Below, piece after piece: positions 45,209 through 53,511 of a DNA stretch of 64,000 nucleotides. Each line of letters begins with the position of its first letter. Positions within the stretch are counted from its first letter, which is position 1. The stretch is from Candidatus Binatia bacterium. GTDB taxonomy: Bacteria > Desulfobacterota > Binatia > HRBIN30. Both the position numbers and the translations under genes were made by a program. The stretch is from NCBI GenBank assembly GCA_023150935.1, contig JAKLJW010000002.1, positions 62,001 to 126,000 on the forward strand. The letters run 5' to 3'. The notes under the pieces were generated by a model. That model made no database searches. It was not told where the DNA came from and was given only the letters and a program-made list of their open reading frames with translations.

Positions 45209-47935
45209 TTACCAACCCGCGAACGGGTGGCTGTTGACCACCGTATACGGGTTCAGATTGATGCGTTTGGGCCCGACAATCTGACCATTGACGGTGCCGT
45301 GACCCGCAACGAAGATGCGATCGTTCGCGAACAGAGTGCCATTGAGAGTGGAGAAGGGTCCGAGAAAAGATCGATGCGTTACCATAAACACGACCTGCTC
45401 CGGGGTGAGACCTTCGAGCGTTATTGAGGATCGGCCCGCCAGGCGCAGCCCACGGGTGCCTTTCACACGTACGACCACGAGTTGCGTAGAGGGGGTGCCA
45501 ACGAGCTTGAGGATGCCGTAGGGCCTTACGCTAAAGTCGGCGGTTTCGATAACCACGACGCCCGGGCCGACGTTCATGCTCTGTGTGCTTCGCGCCGGGA
45601 CCCTGACGAGTCCCAGCGCCATGCCCGTGGTTACTGGTAGGGCGTTGAGGCTCGTCCATCGTGCCTCGGCCTGGCCGATGGCGGTGAGGCAGCGCTGTAA
45701 TTCGATTGCCGTACCGGTTGTGTCGATGCCGCGTCCGGAGGTGACCCTGGAGCTACCAAGGATCGTCGCGCCACCGGTGAAGATCCCGCCGGTCACCAGG
45801 CTGTCGAACCCAAAACGCATGCCCTGAATGGGGGCGGGACGCGGCACCACCGCGTCGCCGTCAATGACGCCGAGTTTTCGCAGGGTGATGTAGTCCGTGC
45901 AGACGTGACCACCGACCTGGACGTGGCCGCGCAGGAAGGTCGTGACGTCGGGTGGGCCGGCGACGGGCCAGCGCAGAATTGCGTAGTCGCGCAGGTAGTT
46001 CACTTCGACACATGTTCCGCTGCCGTCGCAGGCGCCGGTTAGCAAGCCGATGCCCGGATCGCACGGGGTATCGGCCGGATCGAAGCAGGATCGCGTCGCT
46101 TCCTGGCAGGTGTTGCACTGGGTGCCGGGACACGGGTCGCCGCTGTGCAGATTGCACTGACCCGAGCTGTCGCAGGTATCCAACCCGTTACAGAAGATGC
46201 CGTCGTCGCAAGAGGAGCCGGGGGGCGCGTTTGCATCGAGTACGCAGGCCCCGGCGCCATTGCAGACGTCCACGGTGCAGAGATTGCCGTCGGCTTCGCA
46301 CGGCGTCGCGGGAGGAGCCAGCGGTCCAGATTGGCAGGTGCCGGTTAGCGGATTGCACGCCTCGCTGCCGTTGCACAGGTTGCCGTCATCGGAGCAGACC
46401 ACGGTCGAAGCCGTGGCGCAGGCGCCGCTGCCATTGCACTGGTCCACGGTACAGAGGTTGTTGTCGGTCTCGCACGAAGTGGTGGCTGCTGCCGGCGGTC
46501 CAGATTGGCAGGTGCCGGTTAGCGGATTGCAGGTCTCGGGGCCGTTGCACAGGTTGCTATCGTCGGAGCAGACCACCGTCGACGCGATAGCGCAGGTGCC
46601 GTTGCCGTCGCACTGGTCGACGGTGCAGAGGTTGTTGTCGTTGTCGCACGGGGTCGTAGCGGCCGGCGGCGGACCCGACTGGCAGGTGCCGGTTAGCGGA
46701 TTGCAGGTCTCGGGGCCGTTGCACAGGTTGCTGTCGTCGGAGCAGACCACGTTCGACGCTGTGGCGCAGTTGCCACTGCCATCGCACTGATCGATGGTGC
46801 AGAAGTTGTTGTCGGCTTCGCACGGGGTCGTGGCCGGAGTCGGCGGTCCGGATTGGCAGGTGCCGGTCTGGGGGTTGCAGGTCTCAGGGCCATTGCACAG
46901 GCTGCCGTCGTCCGCACATGTCGTCAGGCCACCGGCCAAACACGTGCCGAGGCCGTCACAGTGGTCTGCCGTACACAGGTTTGCGTCCAGGTCGCACGCG
47001 GTACCGGGAAGAGCCGGCATGGTATTTTCACAGCCTGGGACGGCGTTGCTCAGGTAGCCATCTTGAACCGCGGCGGCAGTGAAGGCCGCCGGCGGCTGTG
47101 CTGCCGTGAAGATTGTCAGTTGGATGCGCCCGCTGAACGTTGGCGTCGGCATACCGTAGAAGTTGCGCAGCGGGGCCCTCTTCTCGTCCATCAAGTCGGC
47201 GGTCAGTTGGTAGCTAATGGGTCCCGTGCGCTTAAGCATTGCCGGGCCTCTGAAGGTCCCGTCGATGAGCAAGGTGCTCGCGATGTCACCCGGACCGATC
47301 ACGTTGTCACCGTCGAAATCCACCGCCCCGGTCACCCGGACGATGCCGCCCGGACCGAAGGTCCATTCGTCGACGGTGGTTCCCGTGAGTCCACCGGTCT
47401 GGAAGTTCAGTCGGCAGCCGATGCAGGTGCCGGTCACTCCGGCATTTGATGGCGTGCCAACGCCGGTAACGGCATCGGTTTCGACGTTCGTACCGACCAG
47501 TGCGCCGCTACCGCCCGCGTAAGACAGCGTACCGGTGGTCGGCGGCCCGAGGGTAAAGACGATGGCCCCCGGCAGCGTGCATACCGTCGCGTTTGCCCGC
47601 ACGCAGGCGCCACCGACACATACCTCCTGGCCGTCACAGACGTTCCCATTACTGCAGACGCTACCGTCCGTGGCCGTGCTGGTGACGCACCCGCGCGCAT
47701 CGGCGCCCGGGTCGCCAGGCAGGCAAATCGTATCGGTGCACTCCAGGGCGTCGTCGCAATCGAGATCACTCTGACACATTGCTTGCGCCTGCTCAGCGGC
47801 ACCGCCGGACGGTGCGCAAATCAGGAGCGCCAGCGAAATCAGCGTTGGGAGCAAGGTCGGGCTAAGCCGGGTCACCTTGCGTCCAGCGCCACACCGAATG
47901 CCTGCCGATTTCGATTTGGACATGGCCCAATACAT
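45209..47935 (-). CDS. Secreted Cys-rich tandem-repeat protein
   Basis: 908 residues from ATG 47935 (GGGAAGAGAG upstream); a second ATG 12 bases later is also possible. The signal peptide ends near GGAAEQAQA. A Cys-rich part (CQSDLDCDDALECTDTICL...) and a beta domain of about 200 residues precede four full units of 58 residues plus one partial. Each unit has the pattern C..D.NLCT.D.C.G.G.C...VVCSDD.NLCNG.E.CNP.TGTCQSG. The C-terminal 270 residues include GTLFANDRIFVAGHGTVNGQIVG, reminiscent of choice-of-anchor-A domains. No sorting tail is seen. It is a likely surface or extracellular adhesin-type protein. Confidence 0.72.
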   Translation of the reverse strand: MYWAMSKSKSAGIRCGAGRKVTRLSPTLLPTLISLALLICAPSGGAAEQAQAMCQSDLDCDDALECTDTICLPGDPGADARGCVTSTATDGSVCSNGNVCDGQEVCVGGACVRANATVCTLPGAIVFTLGPPTTGTLSYAGGSGALVGTNVETDAVTGVGTPSNAGVTGTCIGCRLNFQTGGLTGTTVDEWTFGPGGIVRVTGAVDFDGDNVIGPGDIASTLLIDGTFRGPAMLKRTGPISYQLTADLMDEKRAPLRNFYGMPTPTFSGRIQLTIFTAAQPPAAFTAAAVQDGYLSNAVPGCENTMPALPGTACDLDANLCTADHCDGLGTCLAGGLTTCADDGSLCNGPETCNPQTGTCQSGPPTPATTPCEADNNFCTIDQCDGSGNCATASNVVCSDDSNLCNGPETCNPLTGTCQSGPPPAATTPCDNDNNLCTVDQCDGNGTCAIASTVVCSDDSNLCNGPETCNPLTGTCQSGPPAAATTSCETDNNLCTVDQCNGSGACATASTVVCSDDGNLCNGSEACNPLTGTCQSGPLAPPATPCEADGNLCTVDVCNGAGACVLDANAPPGSSCDDGIFCNGLDTCDSSGQCNLHSGDPCPGTQCNTCQEATRSCFDPADTPCDPGIGLLTGACDGSGTCVEVNYLRDYAILRWPVAGPPDVTTFLRGHVQVGGHVCTDYITLRKLGVIDGDAVVPRPAPIQGMRFGFDSLVTGGIFTGGATILGSSRVTSGRGIDTTGTAIELQRCLTAIGQAEARWTSLNALPVTTGMALGLVRVPARSTQSMNVGPGVVVIETADFSVRPYGILKLVGTPSTQLVVVRVKGTRGLRLAGRSSITLEGLTPEQVVFMVTHRSFLGPFSTLNGTLFANDRIFVAGHGTVNGQIVGPKRINLNPYTVVNSHPFAGW
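46301..46996 (-). repeat. Four 174-bp tandem repeats in the Cys-rich gene
   Basis: GGCAGGTGCCGGTTAGCGG or close variants recur at 46333, 46507, 46681 and (as ...GGTCTGGGGG) 46855, exactly 174 bases apart, encoding the 58-residue Cys-rich units. A diverged fifth unit precedes 46301. Near-identical tandem units can change in number by recombination. Confidence 0.8.
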
Positions 47936-48220
47936 CTCTCTTCCCAGGGCTCCCCCCGGCATCGTGACGCCGGTCCCGCCGACCCATTCCTGACCGTCGG
48001 GCCTCCACGCGGGACCGGACGTCTGCGTGGATGTCGCCGTTTGCCCTCCTAGCGCAACCGAGGCCTCCGCGTCAACAGAAAGGTGGCGTTATGTCCGAAC
48101 AAATCCGCTGCAGAGCCGAGGCCCCCCGGTTCTGGGGGACGTCGGGTGGCCGGCGACGCGGCGGGTGGCGGAAGAACTGTCGCTTGTCACGGTCCTGGCC
48201 CCCGACTATTTTTGCCGCTG
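47936..48220. other. Divergent intergenic region, no gene seen
   Basis: 285 bases between the Cys-rich gene and the small exosortase gene. It holds GGACCGGACGT/GTCCC-type short repeats and a good candidate initiation region for both directions, but no promoter I would place with confidence. Confidence 0.4.
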
Positions 48221-48703
48221 ATGGCGTCGCCGATGTTGCGTTTCGCGCTCGTGTTCTTCCTCAGCCTTGTGGGTTTCAGCGTTGTCAGTGTGGCGACGAA
48301 TCTACAGAACCACTTGCAGGTCGCGGAGCGTGCCATAGCCGCGGCCGCCACTTGGATGGCGCACCTGGTGGGCAGTGATGCCGTACGCGCGCAGGGCAAC
48401 CTGATTTCCGCCGGTGGCGTGACGCTAAATATCAATCACGAGTGCACGGGGGTATTCGTCCTCTTCGTCCTCGTTAGCTTCCTGATCGCCTATCCCGCGT
48501 CGGCGAAAGCGAAGTTGCTCGGCATGGTTATCGGCGTGAGCGTGCTCTCGCTGATCAACGTCGTCCGCATCGCGACCCTGGTGCGGCTCGTCGAGTTCTA
48601 CCCCGACGCCTTCGTCTATTTCCACGAGTACGTCTGGCAAGGCGCCTTTCTAATGCTCGTGACGCTCTACTCGATCACCTGGGTGGAGTGGGTGCGACGA
48701 TGA
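48221..48703 (+). CDS. Small exosortase/archaeosortase (XrtH-like)
   Basis: 160 residues from ATG 48221; the longer frame upstream is not protein-like. Four membrane segments at about 8-27, 78-92, 100-122 and 137-157. The family triad is Cys75 in INHECTGVF, Arg116 in LINVVRIATLV and His135 in YFHEYVWQ. The short form without the extra N-terminal helices resembles exosortase H and similar compact enzymes, or archaeosortases. The 8-helix enzyme at 15220 is a different subtype. The stop overlaps the next ATG (ATGA). Confidence 0.88.
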   Translation: MASPMLRFALVFFLSLVGFSVVSVATNLQNHLQVAERAIAAAATWMAHLVGSDAVRAQGNLISAGGVTLNINHECTGVFVLFVLVSFLIAYPASAKAKLLGMVIGVSVLSLINVVRIATLVRLVEFYPDAFVYFHEYVWQGAFLMLVTLYSITWVEWVRR

Positions 48704-49242
48704 AGGGCCGATTTGCGGTCCGTTTCCTTCTCGCTTTTACCTGCCTGGTCGTATTCTGGTGGCTGGTCGATCTTGGCGATCTCTATCGGACCGCGGCGCT
48801 GACCGCGGCGCAAGCGTTGAGTCCGTTGGTCAATGGCTGGTGGCTGGAGTTCGACCGCCCGGGCCTCGCGGACCCGGTGGTGTACCGGCGAGGCAACGAG
48901 CAACTGCCGATGCTCTTACAGTTGCCGGCCCTGTCGATGGCGCTCATGCCGTTTCTGTCATTGGTTGCGGCGACACCGGGCCTCGGCTGGCACCGCGGGC
49001 TGGTGGCTGCGGGCGTCGGTTCGCTGCTGTTCTTTGCCATCCACGTCATCATTGTGTTGATCTATCCCCTGGTCATGAGCCATCCGAATTTCGTCAAGGA
49101 TACCATCGGCGTATTTTCGGGCATGGTGGCGTTCGTCGTCGCCCCCCTGGCTTTGTGGTTCGCACTGACCTACCCGGCGCTGCGAAACCTGTGGCAGTTG
49201 TCGCCGATAGCACGAGCCGGACTACGCCGTGAGCGTGCCTGA
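48700..49242 (+). CDS. Exosortase-associated membrane protein
   Basis: 180 residues from ATG 48700, overlapping the small exosortase by four bases. Three or four membrane segments: 4-27, 71-93 (with LQLPALSMALMPFLSLV), 100-119 (GSLLFFAIHVIIVLIY) and 128-153. It has the look of partner proteins beside compact exosortases, of unknown activity. Context rather than motif gives the name. Confidence 0.65.
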   Translation: MKGRFAVRFLLAFTCLVVFWWLVDLGDLYRTAALTAAQALSPLVNGWWLEFDRPGLADPVVYRRGNEQLPMLLQLPALSMALMPFLSLVAATPGLGWHRGLVAAGVGSLLFFAIHVIIVLIYPLVMSHPNFVKDTIGVFSGMVAFVVAPLALWFALTYPALRNLWQLSPIARAGLRRERA

Positions 49243-49536
49243 GAATGCCGTTCGGGTCCTGACACGGCCCTGAAACCCTTCGACAAGCCGATCAAGAAGG
49301 CGGCGGCCGGTCAGGGTGGTCGGGTTGTTCCGACGCTGCCCTCTCAGCGAGGGTGGGTGCCTGCGACCCAGGATCTGAGCAAACGTGCCCTTCTGACTTC
49401 TTCGCACCTTGCGCGCGAACTCGGAAATCGTAAAACAGGGCGGACGGCGGGGTGGTCACCCTCCGTGTCCAGCAAGGCAGAACTTGGGGCACGCTCAGGT
49501 TACGGGAGCGAGTCATCCTGAGGGCCCGGCCGTCAA

Positions 49537-50106
49537 TCAATACGGATGGCGATCCGGCTTGTTCATCCAGACCCGGTAAGCCTCCAGACAGACGTCTGCC
49601 GCGAACCCCGGAACGATCTCGATCCGCCGCTTGTCCCACGGCTGGGCGAAGTCTTCGTACTGGAAGGCGTCGTCGAAACCGATCTCGCGGGTCTGCTCGA
49701 GGCTGGCGCCGAAGTACACCCGGTCGATACGCGACCAGTAGATCGCGCTCATGCACATCGGGCAGGGGGCGCCGTTGATGTAGATCTCGCAACCCTGGAG
49801 CATGCGGGCGCGCATCGGCACCGGGTCGGACGACCCCGGGGAACGCGGCACCGTCTCCAGGACGGTTCCGGCGTGGTACTCGCTGCCGAGCAGTGCCTTC
49901 GGATTCAATCTGGCGCAGGCGTCGACGATCGCCGTGATCTCGGCATGGTAAACCGGGCAACCGGTAAGCAGGACGCGGTTCTGCCCGCGTCCGACGATCT
50001 CGCCGTCTTTGACGATCACCGCGCCAAACGGCCCTCCCCAACCCTTCTCGACGGCCTCGATCGCCAGGCGCGTGGCCTCCTCGGCGAATTTCCGGTTGCC
50101 AGCCAT
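49537..50106 (-). CDS. Nucleoside/tRNA deaminase-like zinc enzyme
   Basis: 189 residues from ATG 50106 (GGAGAGAGGAGC upstream). Zinc motif HAE is H54-A-E56 in VYHAEITAIVDA, and PCPMC (C115, C118) lies in INGAPCPMCMSAIYW. FFGAVIV-type substrate-strand GGPFGAVIVKDG is intact. The family includes guanine deaminase, cytosine deaminase and tRNA adenosine deaminase TadA; length and GCEIYINGAPCP favour guanine-deaminase-type. It probably acts in purine salvage. It is a single gene. Confidence 0.85.
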   Translation of the reverse strand: MAGNRKFAEEATRLAIEAVEKGWGGPFGAVIVKDGEIVGRGQNRVLLTGCPVYHAEITAIVDACARLNPKALLGSEYHAGTVLETVPRSPGSSDPVPMRARMLQGCEIYINGAPCPMCMSAIYWSRIDRVYFGASLEQTREIGFDDAFQYEDFAQPWDKRRIEIVPGFAADVCLEAYRVWMNKPDRHPY

Positions 50107-50245
50107 GGTCGCTCCTCTCTCCGGTTCGTACCGGTATCGATACGAGTTTACGGTCGCCGGGCCCAGCCTTCCGCGAGCGGGGCGATGTGGAAGAGGATGG
50201 CTTTGCGGTCCTCGATGGCCGCGAGTCGCTCCTCGATCGTTGCGG

Positions 50246-51496
50246 TCATTGTCCCCCGCGGCTCTCCGCGAGCAGCGACGCGCCGATCTGCGCGAGGAAG
50301 GAGTTTTCGCCATCGGCAACGGTCAGTGCGGTGGCGTCGCGCAGGAACATCTCCACGGGGTACTCCCGGGTCATGCCGTTGCCGCCGTGGAGCTGTACGG
50401 CCAGCGTCGCCACTTCGTGGGCAGCCTGGGTGCAGAAGACCTTGGCGGCGATCGAGTGTTCGAGAGCGGCTCGGCCACCGGTAGCGATTTGGGTTGTGTT
50501 ATAGACCCAGACGTTGCGCGCCAGCGTTCGCGACGCCTGCACGAGCTGAAACATCCGGAACAGCCGCGCGCGCACGGACTGATGTTCGAAGATTGGTCGG
50601 CCGCCCTGGACGCGCTCCCCCGTATACGCCAGCGCGGCTTCGTACGCGGCGCGCGCCAGCCCGGTAGTGATTATGCCGACGCCGGCGTTGAAAGCGGAGA
50701 GGTGGTTTTCCATGTAGGCGGCGTACCCGTCGGCCTCGATCACCATACTCCAGCGAGGCACCCGCACATCGTCAAAATACAGCGGCCCTTGCGGCAACGA
50801 CCGCAGGCCATGCTTTTCGAGTGCCGGGCCGTGCGAGACACCGGGCAGATCGAGCGGCAGCAGGCAGATCCCGCCGCGGTCCATCCCGGCCTCCGGTTCG
50901 AGGTGCACGTTCAGCATGGCGTGGGTCGCGATCGGGCCGTTAGAAACCCACGCCGACTTCTGGCCGCGCAAGATCCATTGGTCGCCGTCGCGGCGCGCCA
51001 CCACCTGACCGGGTAACTTCACGACCAGCTCGGGCCGCATGACCCCGAGTGTGTCCGAGCCGTGATCCGGCTCGGTGATCGCCCAGCAACCGCGGATCGA
51101 AGCGTCGTTGGAACGGTAATACGGTAGCGCAAAGGCCTCGATGGCTTCCGGTCGTCCGGTCAGCAGGGCGACATTGGCGTGTGTGCCGGAGAGGAAGAAC
51201 GTGCCCGCGAGTCCAAGGCTGCCGAAGGCCAGCTCTTCGAGCACGATGGCGCTCGTCAGCGGCGACAGATTCAGGCCACCGAGTTCCTCCGGGCCGGCGA
51301 GCCGCGTGTAGCCGAGGGCGGAAGCCTGACGCAGCACCGAGAACAGCGGCGATTCGGGAGCGGCCGCCGCGGCCGCTGGCAGACGATCGATGGCCAGCCC
51401 CGCGGGCCGCATCACCTCCATTGCGAACCGGCGCGCCGCCTGCTGCAGTTCGCGTACCTCGGCACCGACGGAAAGATCGTATTCCAGAAAGCCCAC
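50246..51496 (-). CDS. Acyl-CoA dehydrogenase family protein
   Basis: 416 residues from GTG 51496 with GGAGGTC just upstream. FAD-binding loop CWAITEPDHGSDTLGV and WILRGQKSAWVSNG, then FDDVRVPRWSMV, and LHGGNGMTREYPVEMFLRDA in the last helix. The segment ALTVADGENSFLAQIG holds Asp where many family members have the catalytic Glu (YEGT); other subfamilies also use ADG-type versions. It oxidises an acyl-CoA, with an electron-transfer flavoprotein as acceptor. Substrate unknown. It is codirectional with a nitroreductase. Confidence 0.88.
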   Translation of the reverse strand: MGFLEYDLSVGAEVRELQQAARRFAMEVMRPAGLAIDRLPAAAAAAPESPLFSVLRQASALGYTRLAGPEELGGLNLSPLTSAIVLEELAFGSLGLAGTFFLSGTHANVALLTGRPEAIEAFALPYYRSNDASIRGCWAITEPDHGSDTLGVMRPELVVKLPGQVVARRDGDQWILRGQKSAWVSNGPIATHAMLNVHLEPEAGMDRGGICLLPLDLPGVSHGPALEKHGLRSLPQGPLYFDDVRVPRWSMVIEADGYAAYMENHLSAFNAGVGIITTGLARAAYEAALAYTGERVQGGRPIFEHQSVRARLFRMFQLVQASRTLARNVWVYNTTQIATGGRAALEHSIAAKVFCTQAAHEVATLAVQLHGGNGMTREYPVEMFLRDATALTVADGENSFLAQIGASLLAESRGGQ

Positions 51497-51587
51497 CGTT
51501 GACCTCCGGTTTGGCGCCGACCGAGTTCCCGCCCACCGAACCAAATGGATGCACGCGCCCCCGTGCCCGACGGGTGCCGCGACCGGA

Positions 51588-52445
51588 CTACTTCGCCTCG
51601 CCGCTCTCGGTATCCGGCGTCATCATCTCCTGAATGATGTTCGGGACTTCGTCGCCGAACACTTCCGCCAGACCGTACTGGTGCTGCAGGAAACCGAGTT
51701 CCTCGCGGCGATACGGCAGCGGTGCGGGCCGGCAGAGCATCCTGGCAGCCTCCAGCTCCTTTACGACTGCGGGGTCGCGAGGAAACGGATTGTCCCAACT
51801 GTTCAGCGAGAACCGCTCCTCGAACGGCAACCGCGGGCGCTGACCGCCCCCCTCCGGATCTTCAGCCGGGTAGCCGACGGTCTGAAGAACGAGCACCTTC
51901 ACATGGTCGGGCAGTCCGAGGGCGCGCCGCAGTTTGCGATCGTTCGGGCAGCCGAGCAGGCAGGTTCCCAGTCCCTCTTCGTAGGCGACCAGGGTTGCCT
52001 GTGCGATTCCCTGGCCGCAGTCGAGCTCGGTGATGCCGCCCTGCTTGATGCCATCCATCGCGGCGCTGAAGAACGGAATGAGCGTCGAGTCGAGGTAGTT
52101 GTGGCTTTTCTCGAGGTCGACGCCGAGGGCCCCAGCATCGACCAACTCGTGCAGGCGATTACCCTGAACCGAAAGCAGCGACCAGTCGAGTGTCCAGACG
52201 ATAACCACCGGAGCCATGCGGAACTGGAAGCCGCCGATGGCGGTGCCGGCCGGCAGGGCGGCGACCACCTTGGGCGGCGCCGTGGCGCGCTCGATCACCA
52301 CCGCGCGCAGGGCCTGAACATTGCCCCAGAACGAGGCGAGGCGAGCCGCTTCGAGCATCTTCTGGATCTTCTCGCGCTCGACCGGCTTGTACGGCCGCAG
52401 GAACCGCATCGAACGCCGACGACCGATCACTTCCTTGAGTTCCAT
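51588..52445 (-). CDS. Nitroreductase family flavoprotein
   Basis: 285 residues after CAGGAGGTTAACC. It starts MELKEVIGRRRSMRFLRPYKPVEREKIQKMLEAARLASFWGN, the FMN-binding opening of the nitroreductase superfamily. EEGLGTCLLGC and VLVLQTVGYPAEDP form the core, with a C-terminal extension of about 60 residues. It probably uses NAD(P)H to reduce nitro- or unsaturated compounds. A 91-base gap separates it from the dehydrogenase gene. Confidence 0.87.
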   Translation of the reverse strand: MELKEVIGRRRSMRFLRPYKPVEREKIQKMLEAARLASFWGNVQALRAVVIERATAPPKVVAALPAGTAIGGFQFRMAPVVIVWTLDWSLLSVQGNRLHELVDAGALGVDLEKSHNYLDSTLIPFFSAAMDGIKQGGITELDCGQGIAQATLVAYEEGLGTCLLGCPNDRKLRRALGLPDHVKVLVLQTVGYPAEDPEGGGQRPRLPFEERFSLNSWDNPFPRDPAVVKELEAARMLCRPAPLPYRREELGFLQHQYGLAEVFGDEVPNIIQEMMTPDTESGEAK

Positions 52446-52553
52446 CCGGTTAACCTCCTGCGCCTTGCTACCTCATGGGCGTCCGCAAACGCCAGCCCCC
52501 CCGCGCCGATGCCGCCCGCCGCGTGCATACCCGGACCGCTCGCCGATGTGCCT

Positions 52554-52976
52554 TTACTGCCAGCCGATCGGATCGTAGCCTTTCTTTTCGAGGCAACGCT
52601 CGACGAATGCACTCCATGTCGGCGGTGGCTCGTTCGCCTCGAACAGCCCGTAGAGGAGTCCGCCGGCCACGCCGGTCGCGGCACCGATCGCGGCGCCGGT
52701 GCCCGGGTCGCCGGCGATCGCGCCGCCGATCGCACCGATCGCGCCTCCGGCCGCACCCCCGACGAGCGTGTCCTTGCCGACCGTCTCCGCCTGCGGTCTG
52801 GTCTGGATGTACTGATTAGCTAACGCTTCGCAGTAGGCGATGTCGGCTTTTGCCTGCACCTGCCCCACTTTGTCGAAATACGCGTTGGGGTACAGCACAG
52901 GGTGCGGCGGCTGCGATGCGCAACCCGCCAGCGCCACAACCGCCGCCAAACCGACAAGGGATTTCCGCAGTTTCAT
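52554..52976 (-). CDS. Glycine-zipper lipoprotein
   Basis: 140 residues from ATG 52976 (GGAGGAGG upstream); a second ATG 6 bases further out is possible. The lipobox is VALAGCASQ. The central GGAAGGAIGAIGGAIAGDPGTGAAIGAATGVAGGLLYG is a glycine-zipper membrane hairpin, as in the Lpp/SlyB-type outer-membrane lipoproteins. The C-terminus has FVERCLEKKGYDPIGW. It is an envelope protein of unknown role. Confidence 0.85.
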   Translation of the reverse strand: MKLRKSLVGLAAVVALAGCASQPPHPVLYPNAYFDKVGQVQAKADIAYCEALANQYIQTRPQAETVGKDTLVGGAAGGAIGAIGGAIAGDPGTGAAIGAATGVAGGLLYGLFEANEPPPTWSAFVERCLEKKGYDPIGWQ

Positions 52977-53164
52977 CGTCATCCTCCTCCCTCGGGCTAT
53001 AACCCGAATCGGCCACCCATGACCACCGGGAGCACGTCGACCTTTCTCCGACGGACCCGCGTTCGTGAGGTCGCAGAACACAGGCCCTTCCGGACGCAGG
53101 TGCAGTAAGGAGTGCCCATGACCCGGCGGTCGTCTCTAGACGATGAAAGCAAGGTCCCCTCTGC

Positions 53165-53230
53165 GGGATCGGGATCGGAATCGGAATCGGGATCGAGGGA
53201 CTCGAATCGATACCGATACCGATTCCGATG
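53165..53230. repeat. Inverted hexanucleotide tract (ATCGGA units)
   Basis: A run of ATCGG-type units (ATCGGGATCGGAATCGGAAT...) from 53168 faces, after a short spacer, its complement-like run CTCGAATCGATACCGATACC... ending 53229. The arms are about 30 bases each and pair imperfectly. The two sides differ in A/T at the fifth base, so the hairpin is imperfect. Confidence 0.6.
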
Positions 53231-53350
53231 GCTGCCCGCCGTTGCGCCTGGTCGGGCGTTTCCGCACCCCACTCACCGCCGGTCATCGCCCCGCCCCGAT
53301 TTTCGAAGCAGAGGAACCCGATCGGGTCACGGAGTGTCTGGCGGCGAGCC

Positions 53351-53387
53351 CGGGCCCATGAACCCTCAAAACGGGTTCATGGGCCCG
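53351..53387. repeat. Perfect 15-bp inverted repeat
   Basis: CGGGCCCATGAACCC and GGGTTCATGGGCCCG flank a 7-base loop TCAAAAC. No T run follows in the plus direction, so a terminator role is weak. It may be a small mobile or REP-like hairpin. Confidence 0.55.
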
Positions 53388-53511
53388 GCGAGCCGGCTCC
53401 TCCCGGGGGACTCTCGGCGCGATCGGCTGCGCGGTCGCCTTTCGTGTCCAGCGAGGTCAGACTCGGGTTAGGACCGCTTCGGGCGGCAGACGATCGTCCG
53501 CGCCGCGTGCT

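Larger units (their letters stand above)
52977..53511. other. 535-base gene-free stretch with structured tracts
   Basis: Between the glycine-zipper gene and the papain-like gene. It holds the hexanucleotide inverted tract at 53165-53230 and a perfect 15-base hairpin at 53351-53387. Open frames here are repeat-driven (Gly-Ile/Asp-Ser/Asp-Pro runs) and no gene is supported. Confidence 0.5.
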
